Source: DUAL01 sp036012565
GTDB taxonomy: Bacteria > Bacteroidota > Bacteroidia > Flavobacteriales > BACL11
Assembly (NCBI GenBank): GCA_036012565.1
Contig: DASCPP010000121.1
Span: forward strand, 1-23,069
Reading direction: 5' to 3'
DNA: 23,069 bases
This document shows, in pieces, positions 1 to 7,744 of this stretch (its first letter is position 1; the number at the start of each line of letters is the position of its first letter). The translations under genes and the position numbers were made by a program. The notes below the pieces were generated by a model. That model was given only the letters and a program-made list of their open reading frames with translations, was not told where the DNA came from and did not search any database.

Positions 1-533
1 CCTAAATATACCCTATAAATTTGTTCATTCGAGTTCGAGACAGAAGGCAGAAAGAAATAATTAGCCGCATAGCCCTCCGTAATTTTTTGTTCTACTAAGG
101 ATTTTGCTAAACTTTCATCTCCAAAGGAGGACAATAAAATAAGATGTTTTGCCGCTCCAAAATCAAGGGAATATTGTAATGGTACTACAATATCTTCTGG
201 AAGTATTTGCTCAGAAATCTTACTTTTCTCTGGAAGAAGTGAATTGAAGTCAAAGTTTGTGTAAAGATAATATCCGCCACCCACTAAAAATCCAAGAATT
301 AAAAGTCTTATAAAAGTTTTGGATGGAAAGCCAAATGATTTTTTCTCTTTCTCTTCTTCTGCAGGGATAACATCCTCATCTGAACTTTGTGTGGCTTTAG
401 GATTGTAAGTAGGATAAGTAGGGGTGTTTTCAACTCTTGGCGGTTGCTCTTGTCTTACTTCTTGTTTGTTTTTTATCTGCCCGAGTCGCTCTTGAAGAAT
501 TCTTAACCTTTGTTCATTGTCATAGTGTTCCAT
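1..533 (-). CDS. Single-pass membrane protein with SPOR-like domain (partial, C-terminus beyond window edge)
   Basis: The frame opens with ATG at 533 (minus) and runs off the window at base 1 without a stop; 177 codons are visible. Residues 1-70 are charged and rich in Q, E and P, as expected for a cytoplasmic tail. Residues 74-91 (FIRLLILGFLVGGGYYLY) are a single membrane segment. From about residue 128 the sequence (HLILLSSFGDESLAKSLVEQ, then GYAANYFFL and YRVYL) follows the SPOR pattern of a hydrophobic strand, a helix carrying A-K-LV, then a G-Y-A strand. SPOR domains bind glycan strands of peptidoglycan stripped of stem peptides. The gene lies 30 nt downstream of ddl on the same strand, so co-transcription is likely. 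Seen: membrane segment and SPOR-like pattern. Inferred: a periplasmic SPOR domain and a wall-related or division-related role. The domain is incomplete here, so the family call is moderate. Confidence 0.75.
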   Translation of the reverse strand, partial: MEHYDNEQRLRILQERLGQIKNKQEVRQEQPPRVENTPTYPTYNPKATQSSDEDVIPAEEEKEKKSFGFPSKTFIRLLILGFLVGGGYYLYTNFDFNSLLPEKSKISEQILPEDIVVPLQYSLDFGAAKHLILLSSFGDESLAKSLVEQKITEGYAANYFFLPSVSNSNEQIYRVYL

Positions 534-563
534 AATGTATTTTTATTTGAGTTTGTAAATATA

Positions 564-1532
564 TTATTTATTAAGCGTGTTTTCAATAGTAATCTCAAAA
601 AGTTCTGAAAGTTTATATCCGGCCTGCTTTGCTTGTTTAGGAATGATACTTTCTGTTGATAGTCCTGGAATGGTATTTATTTCTATAAGATATGGCTTTT
701 CTTTCATAATAATATAGTCTATTCTCACAATCCCTTTTAGGCCTAATTTTTGGTAAACTTCTTTGGTTATTTTCTGCACATTTTCTGTTTCTTTCCTGCT
801 AATTCTGGCAGGAGTGATTTCATCAGATAGTCCTTTGTATTTTGCCTCATAGTCAAAAAAGTCATTATGACTTACAATTTCGGTAACTGGCAAAACTTCT
901 ATCTTTTTATGAGTGAAAATGCCACAACTAACTTCTGTTCCGTTAATAAATTGTTCAATGAGTACATGATTATCATGTTCTAATGCGAGATGAATAGCCT
1001 TTTCTAAATCTGCAATTTCAAATACTTTACTAATACCAAAACTAGATCCTGCACTATTTGGTTTCACAAAGCAGGGTAGCCCCACTTTCTCGATAATTAA
1101 TTCAGTATTAATATTTTCTCCTTTTTGGTAAAATGTAGATTTTGCACATAGAAAGCCCATTTTAGAAAGCTCTTGGTTACACTGATTTTTATCAAAAGTA
1201 AGGGAAGATTGTGCCACCCCACAAGAAGTGTAAGCTAATCCAATTTCATCAAAATAAGTTTGTAATTCTCCATTTTCGGCGGGAGGACCGTGCAAAGCCA
1301 TAAAAGCCAAATCAAAAGAAATTTTCTTGTTTCCCATAATACATGAAAAATCTTTTTTATCCATTTTCAATCGTGTATCATCTATTATTGCCTCCCATTT
1401 GTCTTCTTTTAGATGAATGATGATTGCATTAAATATCTCTTTATTAAGATTAGCTTCTACTACTTTAGCTGATTGCAGAGATATTTCGTGTTCTGCAGAG
1501 TTTCCCCCTGTTATAATGGCGATTGTTTTCAT
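564..1532 (-). CDS. ddl: D-alanine--D-alanine ligase
   Basis: An ATP-grasp enzyme of 322 residues, the usual length for Ddl. It joins two D-alanines to make the dipeptide that terminates the peptidoglycan stem peptide, in the cytoplasm. The N-terminal domain shows GGNSAEHEISL (9-19) and HGPPAENGELQ (81-91). The central ATP-grasp part shows VKPNSAGSSFGISKV (156-170) and DYEAKYKG (227-234). The C-terminal part shows RIDY (270-273) and LIEINTIPGL (282-291); D272, E284 and N286 match the family's magnesium ligands. The loop around residue 81 differs from the common HGxxGEDG form: A85 replaces Gly and N87 replaces Asp, while the key Glu (E86) is kept. The ATG at 1530-1532 lies 16 nt below a TACTTTTG -7 box. 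It diverges from the PASTA-protein operon, and the SPOR protein follows it. Confidence 0.97.
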   Translation of the reverse strand: MKTIAIITGGNSAEHEISLQSAKVVEANLNKEIFNAIIIHLKEDKWEAIIDDTRLKMDKKDFSCIMGNKKISFDLAFMALHGPPAENGELQTYFDEIGLAYTSCGVAQSSLTFDKNQCNQELSKMGFLCAKSTFYQKGENINTELIIEKVGLPCFVKPNSAGSSFGISKVFEIADLEKAIHLALEHDNHVLIEQFINGTEVSCGIFTHKKIEVLPVTEIVSHNDFFDYEAKYKGLSDEITPARISRKETENVQKITKEVYQKLGLKGIVRIDYIIMKEKPYLIEINTIPGLSTESIIPKQAKQAGYKLSELFEITIENTLNK

Positions 1533-1548
1533 CTTTATTTACTAACAG

Positions 1549-1556
1549 CAAAAGTA
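1549..1556 (-). promoter_or_regulatory. Bacteroidota-type -7 box for ddl
   Basis: Reading on the minus strand, TACTTTTG matches the consensus TAnnTTTG exactly and ends 16 nt before the ddl ATG. No clear -33 TTG is present at the usual distance. The inferred leader is about 10 nt. Confidence 0.5.
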
Positions 1557-1603
1557 AAATATTTATTGTATTAAATAATATCGTACTAAGGCTGCATAAT
1601 TTT

Positions 1604-1611
1604 TATATTTG
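1604..1611 (+). promoter_or_regulatory. Bacteroidota-type -7 box for the PASTA operon
   Basis: TATATTTG matches TAnnTTTG exactly and lies 31 nt before the TTG start at 1643. It is back to back with the ddl box, 47 bp away. No TTG sits at the expected -33 position. Confidence 0.5.
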
Positions 1612-1642
1612 TATCTCGTTTAGCTATTAAATTTTTACCAAA

Positions 1643-2422
1643 TTGGAGCCGGATAAACAAAATAAAACTTCATTTCTAGCAATTTTCAAAAATAGAGTTT
1701 TCTACAAGCAATTAGTTTATGCCATTTTTACTATGCTGCTTTGTTTTTTCCTTTGGTTAGAATATATTGATTTCTACACTTTGCATGATGAATATATTGT
1801 TTTGCCCGATTTTTATGGTGTGCATATCAGTGATTTAGATTCTGTTTGTCATGAGCTTGATTTACGATATGTTATTATTGATTCGTTATTTAATAAAAAA
1901 GTAGAGAAAGGAACTATTTTAGAGCAAGACCCAATAGTGGGTACAAAAGTGAAAGAAAACAGAAGAGTTTATTTTACCATTAATGCTCTGCAAAACAAAA
2001 TTGTAACTTTTCCTTATATTACTGATTTGTCATTAAGGCAAGCAGTAAGGAAGTTAGAAAACTTGGGTTTGGTGGTGGGAAATTTGGAATACAAACCTGA
2101 TTTGGCACGTAATGTGGTATTAAGTCAGAAAGTAAATGGGATTAAAATAAAAGCAGGGCAAGAGCTTTTTGTTGGTACTGCTGTGGATTTAGTAATTGGA
2201 AGCGGACCAAGTGATAAAACAACAACTATTCCTAATTTGATGGGGCTTACAATGCAAAAAGCACAAACAGAAATTAAGGTTGCCTCCTTAAATTTAGGTG
2301 CAGTAATTTTTGATGAGGGTATTAGTGATTCCTCTGCAGCTATGGTTTACAGGCAAAATCCGAAAGTAAATGAAAAAAGAAAAGTAAAATTAGGAACTTC
2401 AATAGATATATATCTGCAATGA
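1643..2422 (+). CDS. Membrane-anchored protein with three PASTA domains
   Basis: A 259-residue protein with a short basic cytoplasmic tail, one membrane segment (about 24-42, VYAIFTMLLCFFLWLEY) and three successive PASTA-like modules at about 50-115, 119-187 and 194-258. Each has the pattern P-x-(L/I/Y) near its start, a helix, then Q-x-P or a similar turn and K/V-x-x-G before the last strand. Examples are VLPDFYGV with LEQDPIVGTKV, and TIPNLMGLTMQKA with YRQNPKVNEKRKV. PASTA domains recognise muropeptides or beta-lactam-like ligands and are best known at the ends of Ser/Thr kinases and PBPs. Here there is no kinase or PBP domain. The start is TTG at 1643: an in-frame stop at 1628-1630 closes the frame, and the first in-frame ATG (codon 31) is inside the membrane segment. 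The stop overlaps the next start (ATGA at 2419-2422), suggesting translational coupling. Confidence 0.9.
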   Translation: MEPDKQNKTSFLAIFKNRVFYKQLVYAIFTMLLCFFLWLEYIDFYTLHDEYIVLPDFYGVHISDLDSVCHELDLRYVIIDSLFNKKVEKGTILEQDPIVGTKVKENRRVYFTINALQNKIVTFPYITDLSLRQAVRKLENLGLVVGNLEYKPDLARNVVLSQKVNGIKIKAGQELFVGTAVDLVIGSGPSDKTTTIPNLMGLTMQKAQTEIKVASLNLGAVIFDEGISDSSAAMVYRQNPKVNEKRKVKLGTSIDIYLQ

Positions 2423-4245
2423 GAAAAGTTTGGATTGTTATTTTGATGATGGGTTTTTTTGTTTTGCAAGCTCAAGAACATATTTCGGTTTTGGAGAGCA
2501 ATCCTTTACTGCAAACAAAACAAAAACAAATTCTAAAAATGCGAATGGCTTCTGCTGTTGCTTTGCCTTTTTTAGATGATTTTTCTTACAACTCTTATTT
2601 TCCTGATAATTTGCTTTGGGAAGATAGTGCGGTTTTTATCAATCGATCTTATCCTATAAATCCTGTTACAATTGGAGTGGCTACTTTTGATGGATTAGAT
2701 GCCAATGGAATGGCTTATGATATTTCGGCTTCTACTCAAGCACAAAGAGCAGATTCCCTCACTTCCAGAGCCATTGATTTATCGGTAGTGGACTCTGCTT
2801 ATTTGCTATTTTATTATCAATCAGAAGGTTTGGGAGATAATCCGCAAACAGAGGACTCTTTGGTGTTGGAATTTTTGACAGGAGTAGATACGGCTGGCTT
2901 TCCTGTTTGGAAACATATTTGGAGTATTCCCGGACAAACTACTCAAGAATTTCAAAGGATGGAATTCAATATTAAAGGAGCTAATTATTTGCATGCTGGC
3001 TTTCGTTTTCGTTTTAGAAATTATGCAACATTATCAGGGAATTATGACCATTGGCATATCGATTATGTGAAGGTAGATGAATATTCTGCTGGGCAAATTC
3101 CAGATTTGAATGATGTGGCTTTTGTATATGAAAATCCGAAACTCTTAAAAAGATACAGAGAAATGCCTTTGGTACAATATCAGGAAAATACGGCTGGTGA
3201 ATTAAGGGATACTTTGGATATTATTTTACGAAATAATAATGCCGGCCTAAGTGTAGATTATAAATATGATGTTTATGAAAATAGCAATCAAATAGAACAT
3301 TATCCTTATTTAGGAAATCTTAGCTCTACAAGGAATGTGCAGGTAAATATTTATGATTCTATAGGAAATTTTTCATTTGTACAACCTCCTATTTTTTTGA
3401 GCGACACAATCTTTAAATCAACTACAAGCGATAGTGCTACTTTCATTTTTAAAAATGTAATAAAAACATCTCCATCCGATAATAAAAATAATGATACGCT
3501 CACCCATTCTCAGAAATTCAATTCCCATTTTGCTTATGATGATGGAGTTGCAGAATTTGCTTATGGCATCAATGTACAAGGGGCAAAAATGGCCTATCAG
3601 TTTGAACTTAACAAAGCCGATAGTTTGCGAATTATTCAAATTTACTTTGCGCCAATGCAAAATAATGTAAGCAATATCAATTTTGATTTGGTTGTTTGGG
3701 ATGATAATAATGGAGTGCCAGGAAATATTATTCATAGAGATAGTGTTTATCCGATCTATGAGGAAAGAATAAAATTTCATAATTATTATTTAAGTAAAGC
3801 TATCGGTTTAGATGGTATCTTTTATGTTGGTATCGAGCAGACCACAAATGACATGTTAAATGTAGGTTTGGATAGAAATTCCCCTTCCAATAATTATATG
3901 TTTTACAATGTTGGTGGAGGATGGAATTATTCTCAATTTCCTGGAGCTTGGATGATTCGCCCTGTACTTAGAACAACTCCTATTATTTCATCTGTAAATA
4001 CTGAAATAAGCCAAAATGAGATTAAAATATTCCCAAATCCATTCTCTGATTTTACTACTATTTTGTTAAATAGTGAAGGAAAAAATACAATTCAACTTTT
4101 CGATATTAGCGGAAGGTTATTAAGTGAATTTGTAGTGAATGAAAACAGTTTCCAGTTTTTTAAAAACAATCTAAAATCTGGAGTATTTCTTTTTCAGATT
4201 CAGAATAAGAAAGGTGTTTTTCGTAAGAAATTAGTTATTCAGTAA
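2419..4245 (+). CDS. T9SS type A sorting-domain surface protein, function unknown
   Basis: A 608-residue secreted protein. Residues 1-18 form a signal peptide (MRKVWIVILMMGFFVLQA, cleavage before QE). Residues 50-222 look like a beta-sandwich of MAM/lectin type: LPFLDDFSYNSYFP, DGLDANGMAYD, alternating hydrophobic strands, then HWHIDYVKVDE, a typical closing strand. A second beta-rich region spans about 372-520 (FAYDDGVAEFAYG, FDLVVWDDNNGVPG, FYVGIEQ). The C-terminus (about 533-608) is a T9SS sorting domain with IKIFPNPFSD, IQLFDISGRLL and a terminal basic strand KKLVIQ. The protein is therefore predicted to cross the outer membrane by T9SS and be displayed or released. No catalytic motif is visible. 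The start overlaps the PASTA gene by 4 nt and the stop overlaps the rluD-like start by 1 nt (TAATG), so it sits inside a tightly coupled operon. Confidence 0.85.
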   Translation: MRKVWIVILMMGFFVLQAQEHISVLESNPLLQTKQKQILKMRMASAVALPFLDDFSYNSYFPDNLLWEDSAVFINRSYPINPVTIGVATFDGLDANGMAYDISASTQAQRADSLTSRAIDLSVVDSAYLLFYYQSEGLGDNPQTEDSLVLEFLTGVDTAGFPVWKHIWSIPGQTTQEFQRMEFNIKGANYLHAGFRFRFRNYATLSGNYDHWHIDYVKVDEYSAGQIPDLNDVAFVYENPKLLKRYREMPLVQYQENTAGELRDTLDIILRNNNAGLSVDYKYDVYENSNQIEHYPYLGNLSSTRNVQVNIYDSIGNFSFVQPPIFLSDTIFKSTTSDSATFIFKNVIKTSPSDNKNNDTLTHSQKFNSHFAYDDGVAEFAYGINVQGAKMAYQFELNKADSLRIIQIYFAPMQNNVSNINFDLVVWDDNNGVPGNIIHRDSVYPIYEERIKFHNYYLSKAIGLDGIFYVGIEQTTNDMLNVGLDRNSPSNNYMFYNVGGGWNYSQFPGAWMIRPVLRTTPIISSVNTEISQNEIKIFPNPFSDFTTILLNSEGKNTIQLFDISGRLLSEFVVNENSFQFFKNNLKSGVFLFQIQNKKGVFRKKLVIQ

Positions 4246-5258
4246 TGGAGGAAAAAGACAAACTTTTCGAGCACTATAAATTTATAGCTGACAAAGGGCA
4301 ATCTCCTTTGCGAGTAGATAAATTCCTGATAAATTTTATTGAACACGCCACACGAACCAAAATTCAAAAAGCCGCATCAGAGGGAAATATTAAGGTAAAT
4401 GGCAATGTGGTGAAATCCAATTATAAAGTAAAAGCTGGAGATGTAGTAACAGTAGAATATTCTTCTCCTAAAAAGAAATTTGAGTTAATTCCTGAAGATG
4501 TTCCATTAAACATTGTATATGAAGATGATGATTTCCTTATTGTAAATAAGGATGCTGGAATGGTGGTGCATCCAGGTTTTGGTAATTATTCTGGCACTTT
4601 GGTAAATGCTTTGGCTTTTCATTTCAAGAATTTACCAAATATGGGGGATGAAGATCGTCCTGGTTTAGTGCATAGAATTGATAAAAATACTTCTGGAATT
4701 TTGGTGATTGCTAAAACAGAGAAAAGCATAACTATTTTAGCGAAAAAATTTGCTGACAGAGAACTCAATAGAAAATATATAGCCCTTGTATGGGGAGATG
4801 TAAAAGAAGATAGAGGTACTATTACAGGGCATATAGGTAGAAGTTTAAAAAACAGAAAAGTAATGACTGTTTTCACAGAAGGAGATTTTGGAAAACATGC
4901 GGTAACGCACTATAAAGTTTTAGAGCGTTTTGGCTATACTACTTTGGTGGAGTGCAAATTAGAAACAGGAAGAACTCATCAGATAAGAGTGCATTTCAAA
5001 CAGCTTGGACATCCGCTATTTAATGATGAAGAGTATGGCGGAAATCAAATTTTAAAAGGAACTACCTTTACCAAATATAAACAATTTGTCCTTAATTGTT
5101 TCAAAATTTGCCAAAGGCAAGCACTACATGCAAAATCGCTTGGATTTGCTCATCCTGCAACTGGCAAAGAAGTAAATTTTGATTCCGAATTAGCAGAAGA
5201 TATGCAACTGCTAATTGAAAAGTGGAGGGGATATGCTAAGCATCAGAAAGAAGATTAG
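4245..5258 (+). CDS. rluD: RluA-family 23S rRNA pseudouridine synthase (RluD-like)
   Basis: A 337-residue enzyme that isomerises uridines in rRNA to pseudouridine. The N-terminal S4 RNA-binding domain spans about 20-67 (PLRVDKFLINF, IKVNGNVV, GDVVTV). The catalytic domain follows, with VYEDDDFLIVNKDAGMVVHP (91-110), the family motif LVHRIDKNTSGILVIAKT (141-158) holding the catalytic Asp146, RKYIALVWG (176-184) and LETGRTHQIRVH (239-250). An S4 domain plus this length fits RluD rather than RluA, but the target positions (1911/1915/1917 in E. coli) are inferred. ATG at 4245 overlaps the previous TAA by 1 nt. The TAG stop overlaps the convergent mqnE stop by 4 nt (TTAG), with no terminator visible. 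Confidence 0.93.
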   Translation: MEEKDKLFEHYKFIADKGQSPLRVDKFLINFIEHATRTKIQKAASEGNIKVNGNVVKSNYKVKAGDVVTVEYSSPKKKFELIPEDVPLNIVYEDDDFLIVNKDAGMVVHPGFGNYSGTLVNALAFHFKNLPNMGDEDRPGLVHRIDKNTSGILVIAKTEKSITILAKKFADRELNRKYIALVWGDVKEDRGTITGHIGRSLKNRKVMTVFTEGDFGKHAVTHYKVLERFGYTTLVECKLETGRTHQIRVHFKQLGHPLFNDEEYGGNQILKGTTFTKYKQFVLNCFKICQRQALHAKSLGFAHPATGKEVNFDSELAEDMQLLIEKWRGYAKHQKED

Positions 5259-6373
5259 ACATAATCTTTCATAGTATTATAAAGCGTATCTCTTTCAATA
5301 GGATGGCGTTTTACTTGTTTAATTAAAGCTACAATTTCCTTAGTGGTCATTTTTGGGTTTTGGTCCTTTGCACCAGCCATGGAATAAATTTTGGTGGTAT
5401 CATCAATAGTGCCATCAATATCGTTTACGCCAAAAGCTAAAAGAGTTTGAGCCGATTCTTTCCCGATCATGGGCCAATATGCTTTGATGTGTTTGAAGTT
5501 ATCCAAATAAATTCTGGCGATTGCATACATTCGCATATCCGTAATAGTAGAAGTTTCCTCAATATGCGACATTTGGTTGTTTTTATTTCTAAATTTAAGA
5601 GGGATAAAAGCGTTAAATTTACCCGTTTTATCTTGCAAATTTCTTAATCTACTCATGTGGTCAATGATGTGCTTGGGTTTTTCAATATGGCCATAAAGTA
5701 TGGTAGCGTTGGATGACATACCCAAACTATGTGCCACTTCATGGATTTCAAGCCACGCATTTGTGCTGCATTTATCTTCACAAATTTCATTTCGCACTTT
5801 TTCATCAAATATTTCTCCACCTCCACCAGGCAAACTGCCTTGCCCTGCATTTTTCAATATTTCCAAACCCTCTTTATAGCTTACTTTTGCTTTTCTGCAA
5901 ATGTATTCCAACTCCACAGCAGTAAATGCCTTAATATGAATATTGGGTCTTAGTTTTTTTATTTCTTTTATCAGATTTGCAAAAAAATCCAATCCCATTT
6001 TAGGATGCACCCCACCTACAATGTGCACTTCTGTAATATCTTTTGGCGCATTTTTTAGGATATCAAGCATCTGTTTTTCAGAGTATTCCCATGCTTCTTC
6101 TTTTTTGCTTAACAAACGAGAATAGGAGCAGAATTTGCAATCAAAAACACAAATATTGGTTGGCTCAATATGGATATTTTTATTGAAATAAGTATTATTG
6201 CCGTGCAGTCGTTCTCTTATTTGGTTAGCTAAAGTTCCAAGCAAAGAAACAGAGCCGTTTTCAAAAAGAAAAAGTGCTTCTTTATCAGAAATTCTTTTTT
6301 TATTTTCTATTTTTTCTACAATACTTACTAAATTCTTAGGAAGTAATTCTGCCGTGATACAGGAGGTCTTCAT
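5255..6373 (-). CDS. mqnE: Aminofutalosine synthase (radical SAM), menaquinone biosynthesis
   Basis: A 372-residue radical SAM enzyme of the futalosine pathway: it joins 3-[(1-carboxyvinyl)oxy]benzoate to the 5'-deoxyadenosyl radical to give 6-amino-6-deoxyfutalosine. The iron-sulfur motif CxxxCxxC is at 75-82 (CVFDCKFC), preceded by IHIEPTNI. Other family hallmarks are EVHIVGGVHP (115-124), IKAFTAVELEY (147-157), LPGGGGEIF (181-189), NATILYGHIE and FIPLKF. These fit MqnE better than the related cyclase MqnC. No other mqn gene is in the window. It is the last gene of a minus-strand run behind two M43 proteases: its ATG at 6371-6373 overlaps the previous stop by 1 nt, so it probably shares their transcript. 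It implies menaquinone made by the futalosine route rather than the classical men route. Confidence 0.93.
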   Translation of the reverse strand: MKTSCITAELLPKNLVSIVEKIENKKRISDKEALFLFENGSVSLLGTLANQIRERLHGNNTYFNKNIHIEPTNICVFDCKFCSYSRLLSKKEEAWEYSEKQMLDILKNAPKDITEVHIVGGVHPKMGLDFFANLIKEIKKLRPNIHIKAFTAVELEYICRKAKVSYKEGLEILKNAGQGSLPGGGGEIFDEKVRNEICEDKCSTNAWLEIHEVAHSLGMSSNATILYGHIEKPKHIIDHMSRLRNLQDKTGKFNAFIPLKFRNKNNQMSHIEETSTITDMRMYAIARIYLDNFKHIKAYWPMIGKESAQTLLAFGVNDIDGTIDDTTKIYSMAGAKDQNPKMTTKEIVALIKQVKRHPIERDTLYNTMKDYV

Positions 6374-7743
6374 TATTCAGATAAAAGGATTTTTTTGGTA
6401 CTTCTTCCTTTGTCCGTATCAATAATAGCAAAATAAATTCCTTTAGGTAAAGAGGATAAATTAAGAGAGAAAATATCATTTTGAATATTTTCAGCTTTAA
6501 CAACTTGTTCTCCTAAAACATTCTGAATTATAATAGAATTTATTTTAATATTCATAGCAAATTTAAAATTAATTATCCCATTTGTAGGATTAGGATATAT
6601 GCTTATCAAATTTTCATGTAGCATATCATTTATTCCAGAAATCATGCAGCCATTAGATGTTTTCAGTGCTTCTCTTCCTCCTTGCCCGGTGGATGCGTTC
6701 ATGGTGTAATCCATCACATTTATTTGCTTATGAGAAAACATCCAAGTAGTAAAGGCGTACGACATATAATTTTCATCCATATCTAACACGTCAGAAGTAA
6801 AGGAATTTGAGAATTGAGAGTCATCACAAGTATTATTATTAGTGCCAGAATTTACATTTCCCCAATAAATATCTTTTTGTGCAGGCGTATCATCCACATA
6901 TCCTCCTGATGAAGAGTTGTCATTATCGCAACAAATCGTATTTCCTTGTGCATCTGTTTGCTCGCAAAAGGTGTGTTTTAGTCCTAAATAATGACCAATT
7001 TCGTGTGTTGGGGTTCTGCCATCATTTTGTGAAGTAGAGGCCGCATTTCCTACTGTGCCAAAATAAGCGTAATCTACTACAAGCCCATCTTTCCATGCCG
7101 TCCAAGCTTGCGATTGCTGTCCTGGTAAATAGGCATAACCAAGGGTTTGTCCTCCCTGTGAATTGGTTAAATTACAAACCCAAACATTCAAATATTTCAG
7201 CGCATTCCATCCATCTTTTCCGCCAGTTGCTGTTCTTTTCATGGCATTGGAATCTGTATTATCATCTGCATCAAAAGATGTTTTTGAAGTGGATGTTCTT
7301 GTTACTCCTGTTGTTGCATTTCCATTTTCATCTGTTGTTGCTAAGCAGAATTCTAATTCGCAATCTCCCGAATAGCTTGTAAAAGTATTTCTTGGAGGAC
7401 TAGGAAATTCTGGATTCATCTTTCTATAATCTTCATTCAATATTCTAATTGCATCATCAATTTGTATTTGCGGAATATTGGTTCCAATTCCTAAATTATG
7501 AGATTGCTTATGTACTACATGCACCACAACAGGAATAGTGATAACTGTATTTTCAGAATTTGAATTATTTTTCAACCACTCTTCTAATCCATTAAAATAA
7601 CTCTCTACTATGTTCTTATATTGAGGATTTGTCTGCATTTCATACTCCATAAGATGGGAAGTTGCACATTTTTTAATATTTCTTTCTTGTGCTTTTGTAA
7701 AAAATGCTATCATTAGCAATCCTATTATTATTGATTTTTTCAT
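6373..7743 (-). CDS. M43-family secreted zinc metalloprotease with T9SS sorting domain
   Basis: A 456-residue pappalysin-like (MEROPS M43) metzincin. A signal peptide (MKKSIIIGLLMIAFFTKA) leads into a short prosegment; VVVHVVHK (72-79) and IRILNEDYRKMN (99-110) are conserved positions in this family. The zinc motif is HEIGHYLGLKH (247-257), with H247, H251 and H257 as ligands and E248 as general base. NYMSYAF (325-331) supplies the Met-turn (M327). Cysteines around 260-272 and 305 probably form disulfides. The C-terminal sorting domain spans about 376-456 (LISIYPNPTNG, NVLGEQVVK, terminal TKKILLSE). It is an extracellular protease exported by T9SS and maturing by loss of the C-terminal domain; substrate unknown. 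It follows a related protease after a 1-nt gap and overlaps mqnE by 1 nt, so all three are probably co-transcribed. Confidence 0.92.
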   Translation of the reverse strand: MKKSIIIGLLMIAFFTKAQERNIKKCATSHLMEYEMQTNPQYKNIVESYFNGLEEWLKNNSNSENTVITIPVVVHVVHKQSHNLGIGTNIPQIQIDDAIRILNEDYRKMNPEFPSPPRNTFTSYSGDCELEFCLATTDENGNATTGVTRTSTSKTSFDADDNTDSNAMKRTATGGKDGWNALKYLNVWVCNLTNSQGGQTLGYAYLPGQQSQAWTAWKDGLVVDYAYFGTVGNAASTSQNDGRTPTHEIGHYLGLKHTFCEQTDAQGNTICCDNDNSSSGGYVDDTPAQKDIYWGNVNSGTNNNTCDDSQFSNSFTSDVLDMDENYMSYAFTTWMFSHKQINVMDYTMNASTGQGGREALKTSNGCMISGINDMLHENLISIYPNPTNGIINFKFAMNIKINSIIIQNVLGEQVVKAENIQNDIFSLNLSSLPKGIYFAIIDTDKGRSTKKILLSE

Positions 7744-7744
7744 C

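Noticed and set aside
3418..3780. 120-codon minus-strand open frame inside the T9SS surface protein gene
   Set aside because: Isoleucine-rich composition comes from reverse-reading AT-rich codons; the plus frame is continuous and has a signal peptide and sorting domain.
7095..7382. Plus-strand frames opposite the first M43 protease (also 8459-9299 opposite the second)
   Set aside because: Overlap the zinc-binding and conserved regions of convincing proteases; leucine/histidine-rich low-complexity products with no start signal.
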